Origin: Rhodospirillales bacterium
GTDB taxonomy: Bacteria > Pseudomonadota > Alphaproteobacteria > Acetobacterales > Acetobacteraceae
Direction of reading: 5' to 3'
Assembly: GCA_025352565.1 (NCBI GenBank)
Contig: JANXTF010000068.1
Coordinates: forward strand, 52,425 to 116,424
Length of the DNA: 64,000 nucleotides
Numbering within the stretch: position 1 is the stretch's first letter; every line of letters starts with the position of its first letter. Below the pieces are notes generated by a model that saw only the letters and a list, made by a program, of their open reading frames with translations, was not told the origin of the DNA and ran no database searches. Of the stretch, positions 1 through 9,596 are shown piece after piece. Position numbers and translations under genes: made by a program.

Positions 1-1885
1 TGAGGCGCGCGACCATGAATGCGGCATTGCTCTGCGCGCCGCCGTCGAGCAGCGAGAAGCCCACGACGGCCAGCGTGTTCTCGATCTGCGGCAGCCCCTT
101 GAGCACGCCCTCCACGCGCTCCACCACGGCGCGCGTGCGGGCGACCGACGCGCCATCCGGCAACTGCACCGCCATGAAGAACGCGCCCTGGTCTTCTTCC
201 GGCAGGAACCCGGTCGGCGTTCGCAGCGATAGCCCGAACGTGCCGGCCGCAAACACCCCAACCAGCAGCACGGCGACGATCGCGAGGCGGATGAACCGCC
301 GCACCAGGGCGGCATACCCGTCGCGGACATGGTCGATCCCGCGCATCACGCGACCCATGATGCCGCGCCTGGCGCCGGTGTGGCGCAGGAACACTCCGCA
401 CAGCGCGGGCGACAATGTCAGCGCGTTGATGGCGGAAATCAGCATGGCCACGCTGATCGTCACCGCGAACTGGCGGAACAGCTGCCCCGATATCCCGGGG
501 ATGAACGCGATCGGCACGAACACCGACAGCAGCACCAGCGTGATCGCCACGATCGGCCCGGTGATCTGGGCCATCGCCTTCTTGGTGGCCTCCCTGGGCG
601 ACAGGTCCGGCTCCTCCTGCATCACGCGCTCGACGTTCTCGACCACCACGATCGCGTCATCGACCACGATGCCGATGGCCAGCACCATCGCCAGCAGCGA
701 CACCGTGTTGGCCGAATACCCCACCGCCAGCAGCACCGCGAACGTCGTGACCAGGCTCACCGGCACCGCGATGGTGGGGATGATCGTCGCGCGGAAATTC
801 CCGAGGAACAGAAACACCACGATCACCACGAGCACGAACGCCTCGGCCAGAGTCTTGATGACCTCGCCGATCGTGTCGCTGACGAAGGTGGAGCTGTCAT
901 AGAACACGATGGTCTTCATGCCCTCGGGGAAGCGTTTGCCGAGGTCGTCGAGCGTCTGGCGCACGCGCGCCGAGGTGGAAACCGCGTTGGCCCCGGGCGC
1001 CAGATAGATGCCGATGGTGACCGCGGGGTTGCCGTTGAACCGGCTCTCGGTGTCCTGGCTCGCGGCGCCCAGCTCCACCCGCGCCACGTCGCGCACCCGC
1101 AGCACCGAGCCATCGGGGTTGGCGCGCACCACGATGTTGCCGAACTCCTCGGGCGAGGTGAGCCGTCCCTTGGTTTGCAGATTGATTTGGAACTGCGTGT
1201 CCGCACTGGTCGGCCGCGCGCCGACACGGCCCACCGCCGCCTGCGTGTTCTGCGCCTGGATCGCGCTCACGATGTCGCTGGGTGCCAGGTTCAGGCTGAT
1301 CAGCCGGTCGGTGTAGAACCAGATGCGCATCGAGTAGTCGAGCGCGCCGAACACGAAGGCCTGGCCCACGCCCTGCACGCGGGCGAGGCGGTCCAGGATG
1401 TTGATGGTCACGTAGTTGCTGATGAACAACGGGGCCTGCTTGCCGCCCTCGCTGTAGAAGCCGAGGAACTCCAGGATCGCCGCACTGCGCTTTTGCGCGG
1501 TCACGCCCTGGCGCTGCACCTCCGGCGGCAGCTTGGACAGGGCCGCCTGCACGCGGTTGTTGACGTTGACCGTGTCGATGTCGGCGTCGGTGCCCAGTTG
1601 GAAGCTGACCGTCAGCGAGTAGCTGCCGTCATTGGCGCTGTTGGACTTCATGTACAACATGCGGTCCGCACCGTTGATGGCGGCTTCCAGCGGCTGTGCC
1701 ACGGTGGCCTCCACGACGGCCGCCGAGGCGCCAGGATAGCGCGCGGTCACCTGTACCTGCGGCGGCACGATGTCGGGGAATTGCGCCACCGGCAGGCGGG
1801 TCAGCGAGATCAACCCCGCGATCGTCATCACGATGGCGATCACCACCGCGAGTCGCGGGCGATCGACGAAGACGGCGGAGATCAC
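1..1885 (-). CDS. RND multidrug efflux permease (HAE1/AcrB-like), C-terminus outside window
   Basis: Inner-membrane proton-driven drug exporter of the AcrB/MexB type. The minus strand is open from a GTG at 1883-1885 to the left edge, about 628 codons of the roughly 1050 usual for the family. The N-terminus has the typical short cytoplasmic start, TM1 and a proline-rich porter-domain entry. The TM4 signature GIVVDDAIVVVENVER carries the proton-relay Asp pair near residue 410. The second-half periplasmic start (FLPEEDQGAFF) is reached before the edge. The GTG lies three bases after the stop of the adaptor gene, so the two are surely co-transcribed and translationally coupled. No other start fits the conserved N-terminus. 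Substrate cannot be told from sequence. Confidence 0.9.
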   Translation of the reverse strand, partial: MISAVFVDRPRLAVVIAIVMTIAGLISLTRLPVAQFPDIVPPQVQVTARYPGASAAVVEATVAQPLEAAINGADRMLYMKSNSANDGSYSLTVSFQLGTDADIDTVNVNNRVQAALSKLPPEVQRQGVTAQKRSAAILEFLGFYSEGGKQAPLFISNYVTINILDRLARVQGVGQAFVFGALDYSMRIWFYTDRLISLNLAPSDIVSAIQAQNTQAAVGRVGARPTSADTQFQINLQTKGRLTSPEEFGNIVVRANPDGSVLRVRDVARVELGAASQDTESRFNGNPAVTIGIYLAPGANAVSTSARVRQTLDDLGKRFPEGMKTIVFYDSSTFVSDTIGEVIKTLAEAFVLVVIVVFLFLGNFRATIIPTIAVPVSLVTTFAVLLAVGYSANTVSLLAMVLAIGIVVDDAIVVVENVERVMQEEPDLSPREATKKAMAQITGPIVAITLVLLSVFVPIAFIPGISGQLFRQFAVTISVAMLISAINALTLSPALCGVFLRHTGARRGIMGRVMRGIDHVRDGYAALVRRFIRLAIVAVLLVGVFAAGTFGLSLRTPTGFLPEEDQGAFFMAVQLPDGASVARTRAVVERVEGVLKGLPQIENTLAVVGFSLLDGGAQSNAAFMVARL

Positions 1886-1888
1886 GGG

Positions 1889-3052
1889 CTATTTCCCGGC
1901 CGGCGCGGCGCCCGGCGGGCCGCCGGCCGGCGGCCCTGGGTTCACCTTGGCACCCGGACGAACCCGCTGCAGCCCGTCCACCACCACAATGTCGCCTTCG
2001 GCAAGCCCGCCCGCCACCACCGCGACCGTGGGCGTCGACTGGCCCAGTTGGATGCGCCGCTGCGTCGCGGTGTTCGTGTCGTCCAGCACATAGACGTAGC
2101 TGCCCTGCTGGTCCGACAGCACGGCGGTGCGCGGCACGGCGAGCGCCTGCACCGGCTCCACCCCCTCCACCGTGACCGTCACGAATTCGCCATCGGCGAG
2201 GTCGCGGTTGCCGACATCGCCGATCTTGGCGCCGGCGCGGAGCGGATTCGGGATTTTGGCCCGCAACGTCAGCGTGTCGGTGTTGGCCGCGACACTGGGA
2301 TCGACATAGTCCAGATGCCCCGTCTGGCCATACATCGTGCCGTCCGGCAGCTTCACCTTGACGACCACGGCGCCCAGCCCGCCCTTGTCGGCATAGCGGT
2401 TCCGCAGGTCGATGGCGGCGCGCACCGCCACCGGGAACAGCACATACATCGGGTCCTGGCTCACGATGCTCACCAGCGGGCCGCTGCCGGGCGTCACCAC
2501 GTTGCCGACGCTGAGTGCGGTGCGGCCGATCTTGCCCGCGACCGGCGCCTTGATCTCGGTGTAATCGAGGTTGATCTGCGAACTCTTCAACTGCGCCTGC
2601 GCGCCCAGAAGCTGTGCCGCCTGGCTGGCCTGCTGCGCCAGCGCGTCGTCCAGCGTCGAACGCTGCCCCGCCGGGGTGTTGATGAGCGATTGCTGCCGCC
2701 CCACCCCGAGCGTCGCGTTGCGCAGCAATGCCCCGAATTGCTGTGCCGCAGCCTGCTTGGCCTGGAGATCGGCCTCGAACGGCGCGCGGTCCAGCCGGTA
2801 CAGCAAATCCCCCTTGCTCACCTCGTTGCCCTCCACGAACAGCCGCTCCAGGATGAACGCCGTCACCCGCGCCACGATATCCACCCGGTCGATCGCCTGG
2901 ACCCGGCCCACGAACTCGCTGGTCTCCGTCACCGCTTGCCGCCTGGCCTTCACCACCCCCACGGCCGGCGGCCCCGGTGGCCCCGGCTGGGCCACGGCGG
3001 GTGACGCCACCGACAGGGCGGACAGCAGCATGAACAAGCGGCGCAATCGCAT
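1889..3052 (-). CDS. RND efflux periplasmic adaptor (membrane fusion protein)
   Basis: Adaptor linking the RND pump to an outer-membrane channel; 387 residues, normal for MexA/AcrA. A Sec signal peptide (start MRLRRLFMLLSALSVASPAV, cleavage after AQ) is followed by a Pro/Gly-rich stretch, the lipoyl half-motifs (FVGRVQAIDRVDIVARV and APVAGKIGRTALSVGN), a coiled-coil hairpin between them, and a beta-barrel domain. No lipobox Cys is seen, so it is probably not lipidated. It ends in a Gly/Pro/Ala-rich tail. The frame is open further upstream, but ATG at 3050-3052 is the start that gives the signal peptide. It is first in the operon with the RND permease. No local TetR or MarR regulator is present. 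Confidence 0.92.
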   Translation of the reverse strand: MRLRRLFMLLSALSVASPAVAQPGPPGPPAVGVVKARRQAVTETSEFVGRVQAIDRVDIVARVTAFILERLFVEGNEVSKGDLLYRLDRAPFEADLQAKQAAAQQFGALLRNATLGVGRQQSLINTPAGQRSTLDDALAQQASQAAQLLGAQAQLKSSQINLDYTEIKAPVAGKIGRTALSVGNVVTPGSGPLVSIVSQDPMYVLFPVAVRAAIDLRNRYADKGGLGAVVVKVKLPDGTMYGQTGHLDYVDPSVAANTDTLTLRAKIPNPLRAGAKIGDVGNRDLADGEFVTVTVEGVEPVQALAVPRTAVLSDQQGSYVYVLDDTNTATQRRIQLGQSTPTVAVVAGGLAEGDIVVVDGLQRVRPGAKVNPGPPAGGPPGAAPAGK

Positions 3053-3233
3053 CGCGAACCTCGCGGGCAGGAAGGTGGAGCGTAGAAATAGCCGTGTTGA
3101 CGCCAAATGCGAGGGGAGGACGCATTCGGCCGGTGGTTGACCTGCTTCCCCACACGGGGGGAGCACAAGCCCGGCCATGACGGCTGCGATAAGGCGGGGT
3201 ATGCTGCACGCCCACACGACAGGGAAGCCCGCT

Positions 3234-4157
3234 ATGGCAAAGGAACACGTCATCGTCTGCGAGGTCGGCCCGCGTGACGGCCTGCAGATGGCAAAGACCA
3301 TCATGCCGACCGCCACGAAAACCCGCTGGATCGCCGCTATCGCCGCCGCCGGCGTCCCCGAGATCGAGGTCGGCAGCTTCGTCCCCGCGCGTTTGATCCC
3401 GCAAATGGCCGACACCGCCGAGATCGTGCGCCGCGCCGTGCTGCTGCCCCGCGTGGTCGTGGTCGCCCTGGCGCCAAATTTGCGCGGCGCGCAGGACGCC
3501 TACGCCGCCGGCGCGCACCGCGTCAGCGTCCCCGTCTCGGTCAGCGAGGGCCACAGCCGCGCCAACACCAACCGCAGCCCGATGGAGCAGGTGGCCGAGG
3601 TCGGCCGCATCGTCGCCTGGCTCGGCACCCAGCCGCGGCGCGTCGAGGTCGAGGGCGCCTGCTCGACGTCGTTCGGCTGCTCGATCGACGGCGCGGTGCC
3701 CGAAGCCAACGTGGTCCGCGTGGCCGAGGGGCTGGTGGCGGCCGGGGTGGACGGCATCGGTCTTGCCGACACCGTGGGCTACGGCCATCCGGCGCAGATC
3801 CGCTCCGTGGTCCGCGCGGTGCGCGCGGCCATCGGCGACAAGCTGGAGGGCCTGCATCTGCACGACACGATGGGCCTCGGCCTCGCCAACGCGCTGGCCG
3901 GGCTGGAGGAAGGCATCCGCAACTTCGACGCCTCGCTGGCGGGCCTCGGCGGCTGCCCCTTCGCTCCCGGCGCGTCCGGCAACATCGTCACCGAAGACCT
4001 CGTGTTCATGCTGGAAAGCATGGGGTTCGACACCGGCATCGACATCGAACGACTGGTCGCCGCCCGTGCCATCCTGGCCGAGGGCCTGCCGAACGAGCCG
4101 GTCCACGGCGCCGTCTCGCGCGCCGGGCTGCCGCGAACCTTCCGCATGGCGGCCTGA
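3234..4157 (+). CDS. HMG-CoA lyase-like (HMGL/DRE-TIM family) enzyme
   Basis: TIM-barrel metal-dependent carbon-carbon lyase of the hydroxymethylglutaryl-CoA lyase group; 307 residues, usual length. The N-terminal EVGPRDGLQ motif holds the catalytic Arg-Asp, HLHDTMGLGLAN supplies metal ligands, and GLGGCPFAPGASGN carries the signature catalytic Cys. ATG 3234 follows an AGGGAAG ribosome site at good spacing; an in-frame ATG at 3177 would add 19 poorly conserved residues. A family III CoA-transferase starts three bases after the stop, so the substrate is probably an acyl-CoA from leucine or branched hydroxy-acid breakdown. Relatives act on citramalyl- or other hydroxyacyl-CoA, so the exact substrate is open. 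Confidence 0.88.
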   Translation: MAKEHVIVCEVGPRDGLQMAKTIMPTATKTRWIAAIAAAGVPEIEVGSFVPARLIPQMADTAEIVRRAVLLPRVVVVALAPNLRGAQDAYAAGAHRVSVPVSVSEGHSRANTNRSPMEQVAEVGRIVAWLGTQPRRVEVEGACSTSFGCSIDGAVPEANVVRVAEGLVAAGVDGIGLADTVGYGHPAQIRSVVRAVRAAIGDKLEGLHLHDTMGLGLANALAGLEEGIRNFDASLAGLGGCPFAPGASGNIVTEDLVFMLESMGFDTGIDIERLVAARAILAEGLPNEPVHGAVSRAGLPRTFRMAA

Positions 4158-4160
4158 GCG

Positions 4161-5333
4161 GTGGGCTTGCCGCTCGACGGCATCAAGGTCGTCGAATTCG
4201 TCCACATGGTCATGGGCCCGACCTGCGGGCTCGTGCTGGCCGATCTGGGGGCCGACGTGGTGAAGGTCGAACCCCCGCCGGAGGGCGACAACACGCGGCG
4301 CCTGAGTGGCGCGGGCGCGGGCTTCTTCGCCATGGCCAACCGCAACAAGCGCAGCCTGATGGTCGATCTCAAAACGCCTGACGGCATGGCCATGGTGATG
4401 CGCCTGCTCGCCGATGCCGACGTGGTGATCGAGAATTTCCGCCCCGGCGCCATGGACAAGCTCGGCCTCGGCTGGGCCGACCTCGCCGCGCGCAACCCCC
4501 GTCTCATCTACTGCTCGTGCAAGGGCTTCCTGCCCGGGCCGTACGAGCACCGCCCGGCACTGGACGAGGTGGTGCAGATGATGGGGGGCCTCGCCTACAT
4601 GACCGGCGCCGTCGGCAAGCCGTCCCGCGCCGGCTCCTCGGTCAACGACATCATGGGCGGCATGTTCGGCGCCATCGGCATCCTGGCGGCCCTGCACGAA
4701 CGGCACGCCAGCGGACGCGGCCGGCTGGTGCAATCGGGGTTGTTCGAGAACAACACCATGCTGGTGGGTCAGCACATGGCGCAATACGCCGTCACCGGGG
4801 TGGAGGCGCGGCCGATGACCGAGCGGATGCCGGCTTGGCCGGTTTACGACATCTTCGAAACCAGCGACGGCCAGCTTTTCGTGGGCGTGGTCACCGATGG
4901 CCAGTGGCGCATCTTCTGCGAGGCGTTCGGCCTCACCGCTTTCCTGGCAGACCCGGGCCTCGCCACGCAGCGCCAACGCACCGAGGGCCGTGCCCGCACC
5001 ATCCCCGTCATCGCCGCGTCGCTGGCCACCTACACCCGCGCGGCGCTGATCGAGAAATGCGAGGCGCTCGGCCTGCCCTACGCGCCCATCGCCCGCCCTA
5101 TCGAGATGTTCGACGACCCGCATCTGAACGCCTCGGGCGGCCTCGTTCCCGTCACGCTGCCGGATGGGCGGGTCACGCGGCTGCCGGCCCTGCCGCTCTC
5201 GCTCGACGGGGCGCGGCTGCCCTTGCGGCGCGATCTGCCGGGGCCGGGCGAGCACGGCGCCGAGATCGCCCGCGAACTCGGCTACGACGAAGCCACCATC
5301 GCCACGCTGAAGGCGAGCGGCGCGCTCTGTTGA
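4161..5333 (+). CDS. Family III CoA-transferase (CaiB/BaiF)
   Basis: Transfers CoA between carboxylic acids via a covalent Asp intermediate; 390 residues, full length. The N-terminus LPLDGIKVVEF leads into GPTCGLVLADLGADVVKVE, typical of the family. The central RAGSSVNDIMGGMFGAIG contains the presumed catalytic Asp. The GTG start lies three bases after the lyase stop, arguing for translational coupling. Together the two genes form a dicistron that could activate an organic acid as its CoA ester and then cleave it. Which acids are used cannot be read from sequence. Confidence 0.9.
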   Translation: MGLPLDGIKVVEFVHMVMGPTCGLVLADLGADVVKVEPPPEGDNTRRLSGAGAGFFAMANRNKRSLMVDLKTPDGMAMVMRLLADADVVIENFRPGAMDKLGLGWADLAARNPRLIYCSCKGFLPGPYEHRPALDEVVQMMGGLAYMTGAVGKPSRAGSSVNDIMGGMFGAIGILAALHERHASGRGRLVQSGLFENNTMLVGQHMAQYAVTGVEARPMTERMPAWPVYDIFETSDGQLFVGVVTDGQWRIFCEAFGLTAFLADPGLATQRQRTEGRARTIPVIAASLATYTRAALIEKCEALGLPYAPIARPIEMFDDPHLNASGGLVPVTLPDGRVTRLPALPLSLDGARLPLRRDLPGPGEHGAEIARELGYDEATIATLKASGALC

Positions 5334-5370
5334 GCATGGCACGATCACGCCGCTCGCGGGTTGATGCACC

Positions 5371-6552
5371 ATGACATTCCTTATTGCCGCGCTCGCCGCC
5401 ATCGTGCTCGTTGTCATCCTGCAGGATGCGTTCGAGGTGATCCTGCTGCCTCGCCGCGTCACCCGGCGGTGGCGGCTCATGCGCATCTACTACCGATGGA
5501 CGTGGCGGGCCTGGTCGAGCGTCGCGCAGCGGATCGGCCGGAAGTCGCGGCGCGAGCACGTCATCAGCCTGTATGGCCCGCTCTCGATGGTGCTGCTCTT
5601 CGCCATCTGGGCCGGCAGCCTCATCGTCGCGTTCGGCATGCTGGAATGGGCGGCGCAGGAACCCGCCGCGTCCTCGCCGCTGACCGAGCAGATCTACATG
5701 AGCGGCGTGACCTTCTTCACGCTCGGCTATGGCGACGTGGTGCCGCATAGCGGCCTGGCGCGCGGCCTGAGCGTGCTCGAAGCCGGCACCGGGATCGGCC
5801 TTATCGCCCTCGTCATCGGCTATCTGCCGGTGCTGTATCAGCTGTTCTCGCGGCGCGAGGCGCATGTCATCCAGCTCGACGCCCGCGCCGGCTCCCCGCC
5901 CACGGCCACCACCATGCTGTGCCGCCACGCCGAGGCGGGTGCCTTGGCCAAGCTGGACGAGCTGCTGCGCGAATGGGAGGTGTGGGCCTCCGAACTGCTG
6001 GAAAGCCATCTGTCCTACCCGATGCTGGCTTATTACCGCTCCCAGCATGACAACCAGTCCTGGCTGGCCGCGCTGACCTCCGTGATGGACACCTCGGCCC
6101 TGGTCCTGGTCGGTGTCGAGGGCCTGCCGCCGTTGCAGGCGCGCATGACCTTCATGATGGGCCGCCTTGTCGTCGTGGAGATGGCCCGCTGGTTCGAGGT
6201 TGAGCCCTCCCGCTACGATGGCGACCGCCTGCCGCCTGACGAGTTCGGGCGCATGGAGGCAAGCTTCGTGGAGGCGGGGCTCGACTGGGCCGGCGGCCCG
6301 GACGCGCAAACCACCATGGCTACCCTTCGCGCCACCTACGAGCCCCTGCTCGATGCCCTGGCCCGCCACCTTCTGCTCCCGGTCCCCAAGATCGTCCCCG
6401 ACGCCGGCGCCTCGGACCACTGGGAGCGCGGCCATCGCGGCCTCATCGCCCGCCGCTTGGTGGACGAGCTTTCCGCCCGGCCGTCGCATGGCAGGACCGA
6501 ACGGAGCGGATCGGCCTGGCGCAGGCTGCGGCAACGCACCGAGCCGGATTGA
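5371..6552 (+). CDS. Two-TM potassium channel family protein with long cytoplasmic tail
   Basis: Predicted tetrameric K+ channel of the Ion_trans_2 class in the inner membrane; 393 residues. The N-terminus is a strongly hydrophobic helix (FLIAALAAIVLVVILQDAF), followed by an Arg-rich loop, a second helix near residues 70-92, a pore helix and the selectivity filter TLGYGD near residues 116-121, then an inner helix to about 158. The remaining 230 or so residues are soluble, predicted helical, and match no RCK/TrkA or cyclic-nucleotide domain I recognise. The K+ filter is intact. It sits 37 bases after the CoA-transferase and may be read from the same transcript. Confidence 0.85.
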   Translation: MTFLIAALAAIVLVVILQDAFEVILLPRRVTRRWRLMRIYYRWTWRAWSSVAQRIGRKSRREHVISLYGPLSMVLLFAIWAGSLIVAFGMLEWAAQEPAASSPLTEQIYMSGVTFFTLGYGDVVPHSGLARGLSVLEAGTGIGLIALVIGYLPVLYQLFSRREAHVIQLDARAGSPPTATTMLCRHAEAGALAKLDELLREWEVWASELLESHLSYPMLAYYRSQHDNQSWLAALTSVMDTSALVLVGVEGLPPLQARMTFMMGRLVVVEMARWFEVEPSRYDGDRLPPDEFGRMEASFVEAGLDWAGGPDAQTTMATLRATYEPLLDALARHLLLPVPKIVPDAGASDHWERGHRGLIARRLVDELSARPSHGRTERSGSAWRRLRQRTEPD

Positions 6553-6657
6553 GCGAGGCGCGGTCAGTCTCTGATATATCGTAAAGGGCGGGCAACGGAG
6601 GCGGCTCGCAATGACGGCTTTTTCCGCGTGCCTCGAAACCTACCTGGAGCCTCGAAC

Positions 6658-7992
6658 ATGAGCGCCACCGCCCCGCTGCCCGAAGTCAAGACCCCGCTGC
6701 TCGAAGTCGCCAACTGCCGGCAATCCTACCACAAGGAAAGCAGTGCCGACCTGTTGGTCCTGGACGACGTGAACCTCGTCCTGCAATCGGGCGAGATCGT
6801 GGGGCTGCTCGGCCGTTCGGGCTCCGGCAAATCGACATTGCTCCGGATCGTCTCGGGCCTGCTGCTGCCGACAGCGGGCGATGTGCGCTGGCGGGGCAAG
6901 CCCGTGACCGGCCCGGCCGATGGCGTCGCGATGGTGTTTCAGAGCTTCGCGCTGTTCCCGTGGCTGACCGTCGAGGAGAACGTGGAACTCGGCCTGGAGG
7001 CGCTGGGGGTGCCCAAGGCCGAGCGCGAGAGCCGCACCGAGGCTGCGATCGACCTGATCGGCCTCGGCGGCTACGAGAGCGCCTACCCCAAGGAATTGTC
7101 CGGCGGCATGCGCCAGCGCGTGGGTCTGGCGCGGGCATTGGTGGTGCATCCCGACCTGCTGCTGATGGACGAGCCGTTCAGCGCGCTCGATGTGCTGACC
7201 GCCGAGACGCTTCGGACGGACCTCATCGATCTGTGGTCCGAGGGCAAGCTGCCAGTGAAATCGGTGCTGATGGTGACGCACAACATCGAGGAGGCGGTGC
7301 TGATGTGCGACCGCATCCTGGTGTTCAGCTCCAACCCCGGCCGTGTCGCGCATGAGTTGCAGGTGCCGTTCCCGCATCCGCGCAACCGCCAGGATGCGGC
7401 GTTCCGCGAGTTGGTGGACGACATCTATTCGGTGATGACGCGGCGCACCGCCAAGCCCGCCGCCCCCGCGCACGCGCCCACGGTGGAGGCGGGCTTCGCG
7501 ACCGCGCTGCATCCCGTCTCGACCAATTTGCTCGCCGGGCTGCTGGAAGCGCTGACCGCCTCGCCGTACGAAGGCCACGCCGACCTGCCGGCGCTGGCGC
7601 AGTCGTTGCAACTGGAGGCGGACGAATTGCTGCCGATGGGCGAGGCGCTGCAATTGCTTCGTTTCGCCGATCTCGCGGAAGGCGACCTGCACGTGACCGC
7701 GCATGGCCGCGCCTTCGTCGATGCCGACACCGACGACCGCAAGAAGCTGTTCGGCGCCTCGCTGCGGACGCATGTCCCGCTGGTCGCGTCCATCCGCCGC
7801 ACGCTCGACGAGCGCTGGAACCACCGGGCCAGCGCCGTGCGGTTCCGCGAGGAGTTGGAGGACCACATGTCGCCTGCCTACGCGGCGGACACGCTGCGGA
7901 CGGCGGTGTCGTGGGGGCGCTACGCCGAGTTGTACGCCTATGACGAGGAGGCCGCCGAATTCAGCCTGGAAGATCTGGAGGTGGCGGCGTAG
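6658..7992 (+). CDS. NitT/TauT-type ABC transporter ATP-binding protein with AAA-associated C-terminal domain
   Basis: ATPase subunit of a nitrate/sulfonate/taurine-class importer; 444 residues, long because of a C-terminal extension. Residues 15-265 hold Walker A GRSGSGKST, a Q-loop, the signature LSGGMRQRVGLARAL, Walker B LLLMDEPFSALD and the switch His (VTHN). Residues 280-444 form the helical 'AAA-associated' domain found on a subset of these ATPases. ATG 6658 is preceded by GGAG; an upstream in-frame ATG at 6628 lacks a site. No permease or binding protein lies within the window, so it is an orphan here. Confidence 0.88.
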   Translation: MSATAPLPEVKTPLLEVANCRQSYHKESSADLLVLDDVNLVLQSGEIVGLLGRSGSGKSTLLRIVSGLLLPTAGDVRWRGKPVTGPADGVAMVFQSFALFPWLTVEENVELGLEALGVPKAERESRTEAAIDLIGLGGYESAYPKELSGGMRQRVGLARALVVHPDLLLMDEPFSALDVLTAETLRTDLIDLWSEGKLPVKSVLMVTHNIEEAVLMCDRILVFSSNPGRVAHELQVPFPHPRNRQDAAFRELVDDIYSVMTRRTAKPAAPAHAPTVEAGFATALHPVSTNLLAGLLEALTASPYEGHADLPALAQSLQLEADELLPMGEALQLLRFADLAEGDLHVTAHGRAFVDADTDDRKKLFGASLRTHVPLVASIRRTLDERWNHRASAVRFREELEDHMSPAYAADTLRTAVSWGRYAELYAYDEEAAEFSLEDLEVAA

Positions 7993-8124
7993 CCGCGGCC
8001 ACGCGCCGGCCAGCCCCCGTGCCGGAAGCCTAAATCGCTGTGACGCCCGAGCCGGCAAGTAGGCTGGCGGTCCTGGCCGCGATCTCCTAGATACGCCATC
8101 CCCTTTCACGCGGAGCTTGCCCCG

Positions 8125-8898
<774 letters not shown>

Positions 8899-8935
8899 CA
8901 TGCGGCGCGGGCGGCTGGAGCTATGGGACGCTTTC

Positions 8936-8964
8936 TTGACTCCCGCCGCCGCGCTGCCTAAAAA
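8936..8964 (+). promoter_or_regulatory. sigma70-type promoter of rpsT
   Basis: TTGACT at 8936-8941 and TAAAAA at 8959-8964 are separated by exactly 17 bases, giving a good housekeeping-type promoter. The start point would fall near 8971, about 60 bases ahead of the rpsT ATG. Confidence 0.6.
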
Positions 8965-9032
8965 CCGCCTCTTGCCGCGCCGCCCGGCGCCACGATTGAA
9001 TTCAACGCCACCACAGCCTGCGAAGAGAGCCC

Positions 9033-9302
9033 ATGGCCAACACCGCCTCCGCGCGCAAGCGCATCCGCCAGACCGCGACCCGCACCGCGCGCAACCAGGC
9101 GCGCATGTCGCGTATGCGCACCTTCGTCAAGAAGGTCGAGCAGGCGATCGCCGGCGGGGACAAATCCGCCGCCGTCGATGCGCTCCGCAGCGCCCAGCCC
9201 GAAATGCAGCGCGCCGTCACCAAGGGTGTGATGCATCTCAACACCATTGCCCGAAAGATTTCCCGGCTGTCCGCACGGATCAAGTCGCTGCCGGCCGCCT
9301 GA
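9033..9302 (+). CDS. rpsT: 30S ribosomal protein S20
   Basis: Small basic ribosomal protein that binds 16S rRNA; 89 residues, standard length. The start [17 protein letters not shown] and the body with [12 protein letters not shown] and [17 protein letters not shown] are diagnostic. AGAGAGCCC lies in front of the ATG as a weak ribosome site. It is flanked by its own promoter and a strong terminator and sits directly upstream of dnaA, an arrangement common in alphaproteobacteria. Confidence 0.97.
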   Translation: MANTASARKRIRQTATRTARNQARMSRMRTFVKKVEQAIAGGDKSAAVDALRSAQPEMQRAVTKGVMHLNTIARKISRLSARIKSLPAA

Positions 9303-9318
9303 CGTAGCCATTCGGACC

Positions 9319-9353
9319 AAGCCCCCGACAATATGTGTCGGGGGCTTATTTTT
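9319..9353 (+). terminator. Rho-independent terminator of rpsT
   Basis: A perfect 12-bp stem, AAGCCCCCGACA (9319-9330) pairing with TGTCGGGGGCTT (9336-9347), has a five-base loop and is followed by ATTTTT. It lies 16 bases after the rpsT stop. Confidence 0.92.
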
Positions 9354-9422
9354 CTGCGCGGCGACGCGCAGTTCGCGGGCGCGTTGAACCGAAACCCGAC
9401 ATGTAATGTCTGGCGTATGTTC

Positions 9423-9459
9423 CTGCGAATACAATACTTAAATGTTTGTATCTGCGAAT
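9423..9459. promoter_or_regulatory. Repeat-bearing AT-rich segment upstream of dnaA
   Basis: The 243 bases between the rpsT terminator and dnaA are unusually AT-rich for this genome. Within them CTGCGAAT occurs twice (9423-9430 and 9452-9459), flanking an inverted pair ATACAA (9429-9434) / TTGTAT (9446-9451). This could be an operator or promoter for dnaA. I see no canonical DnaA boxes (TTATCCACA-like), so there is no support for oriC here. Confidence 0.35.
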
Positions 9460-9596
9460 CCATTTCATCCCGGATGTTTTGGATTGCGTCCGCGGCCGTT
9501 CAGGCCTAGGTTTTTGTAGCCGGCCGCGCCGCGTGGCGACCGCTTTAAACATGAATTCTATCGACTCTCCGTTCGGGGGAGCGTTGTTGTTATGGC

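Noticed and set aside
329..3004. 891-codon plus-strand frame
   Set aside because: Antisense shadow of the RND/adaptor operon; product is His/Arg/Asp-rich low-complexity sequence as expected from GC-rich opposite strands.
1629..5486. 1285-codon minus-strand frame
   Set aside because: Runs antisense through HMG-CoA lyase and CoA-transferase, both with strong family motifs.
9354..9596. oriC next to dnaA
   Set aside because: AT-rich, but no recognisable DnaA boxes; only a small direct and inverted repeat.
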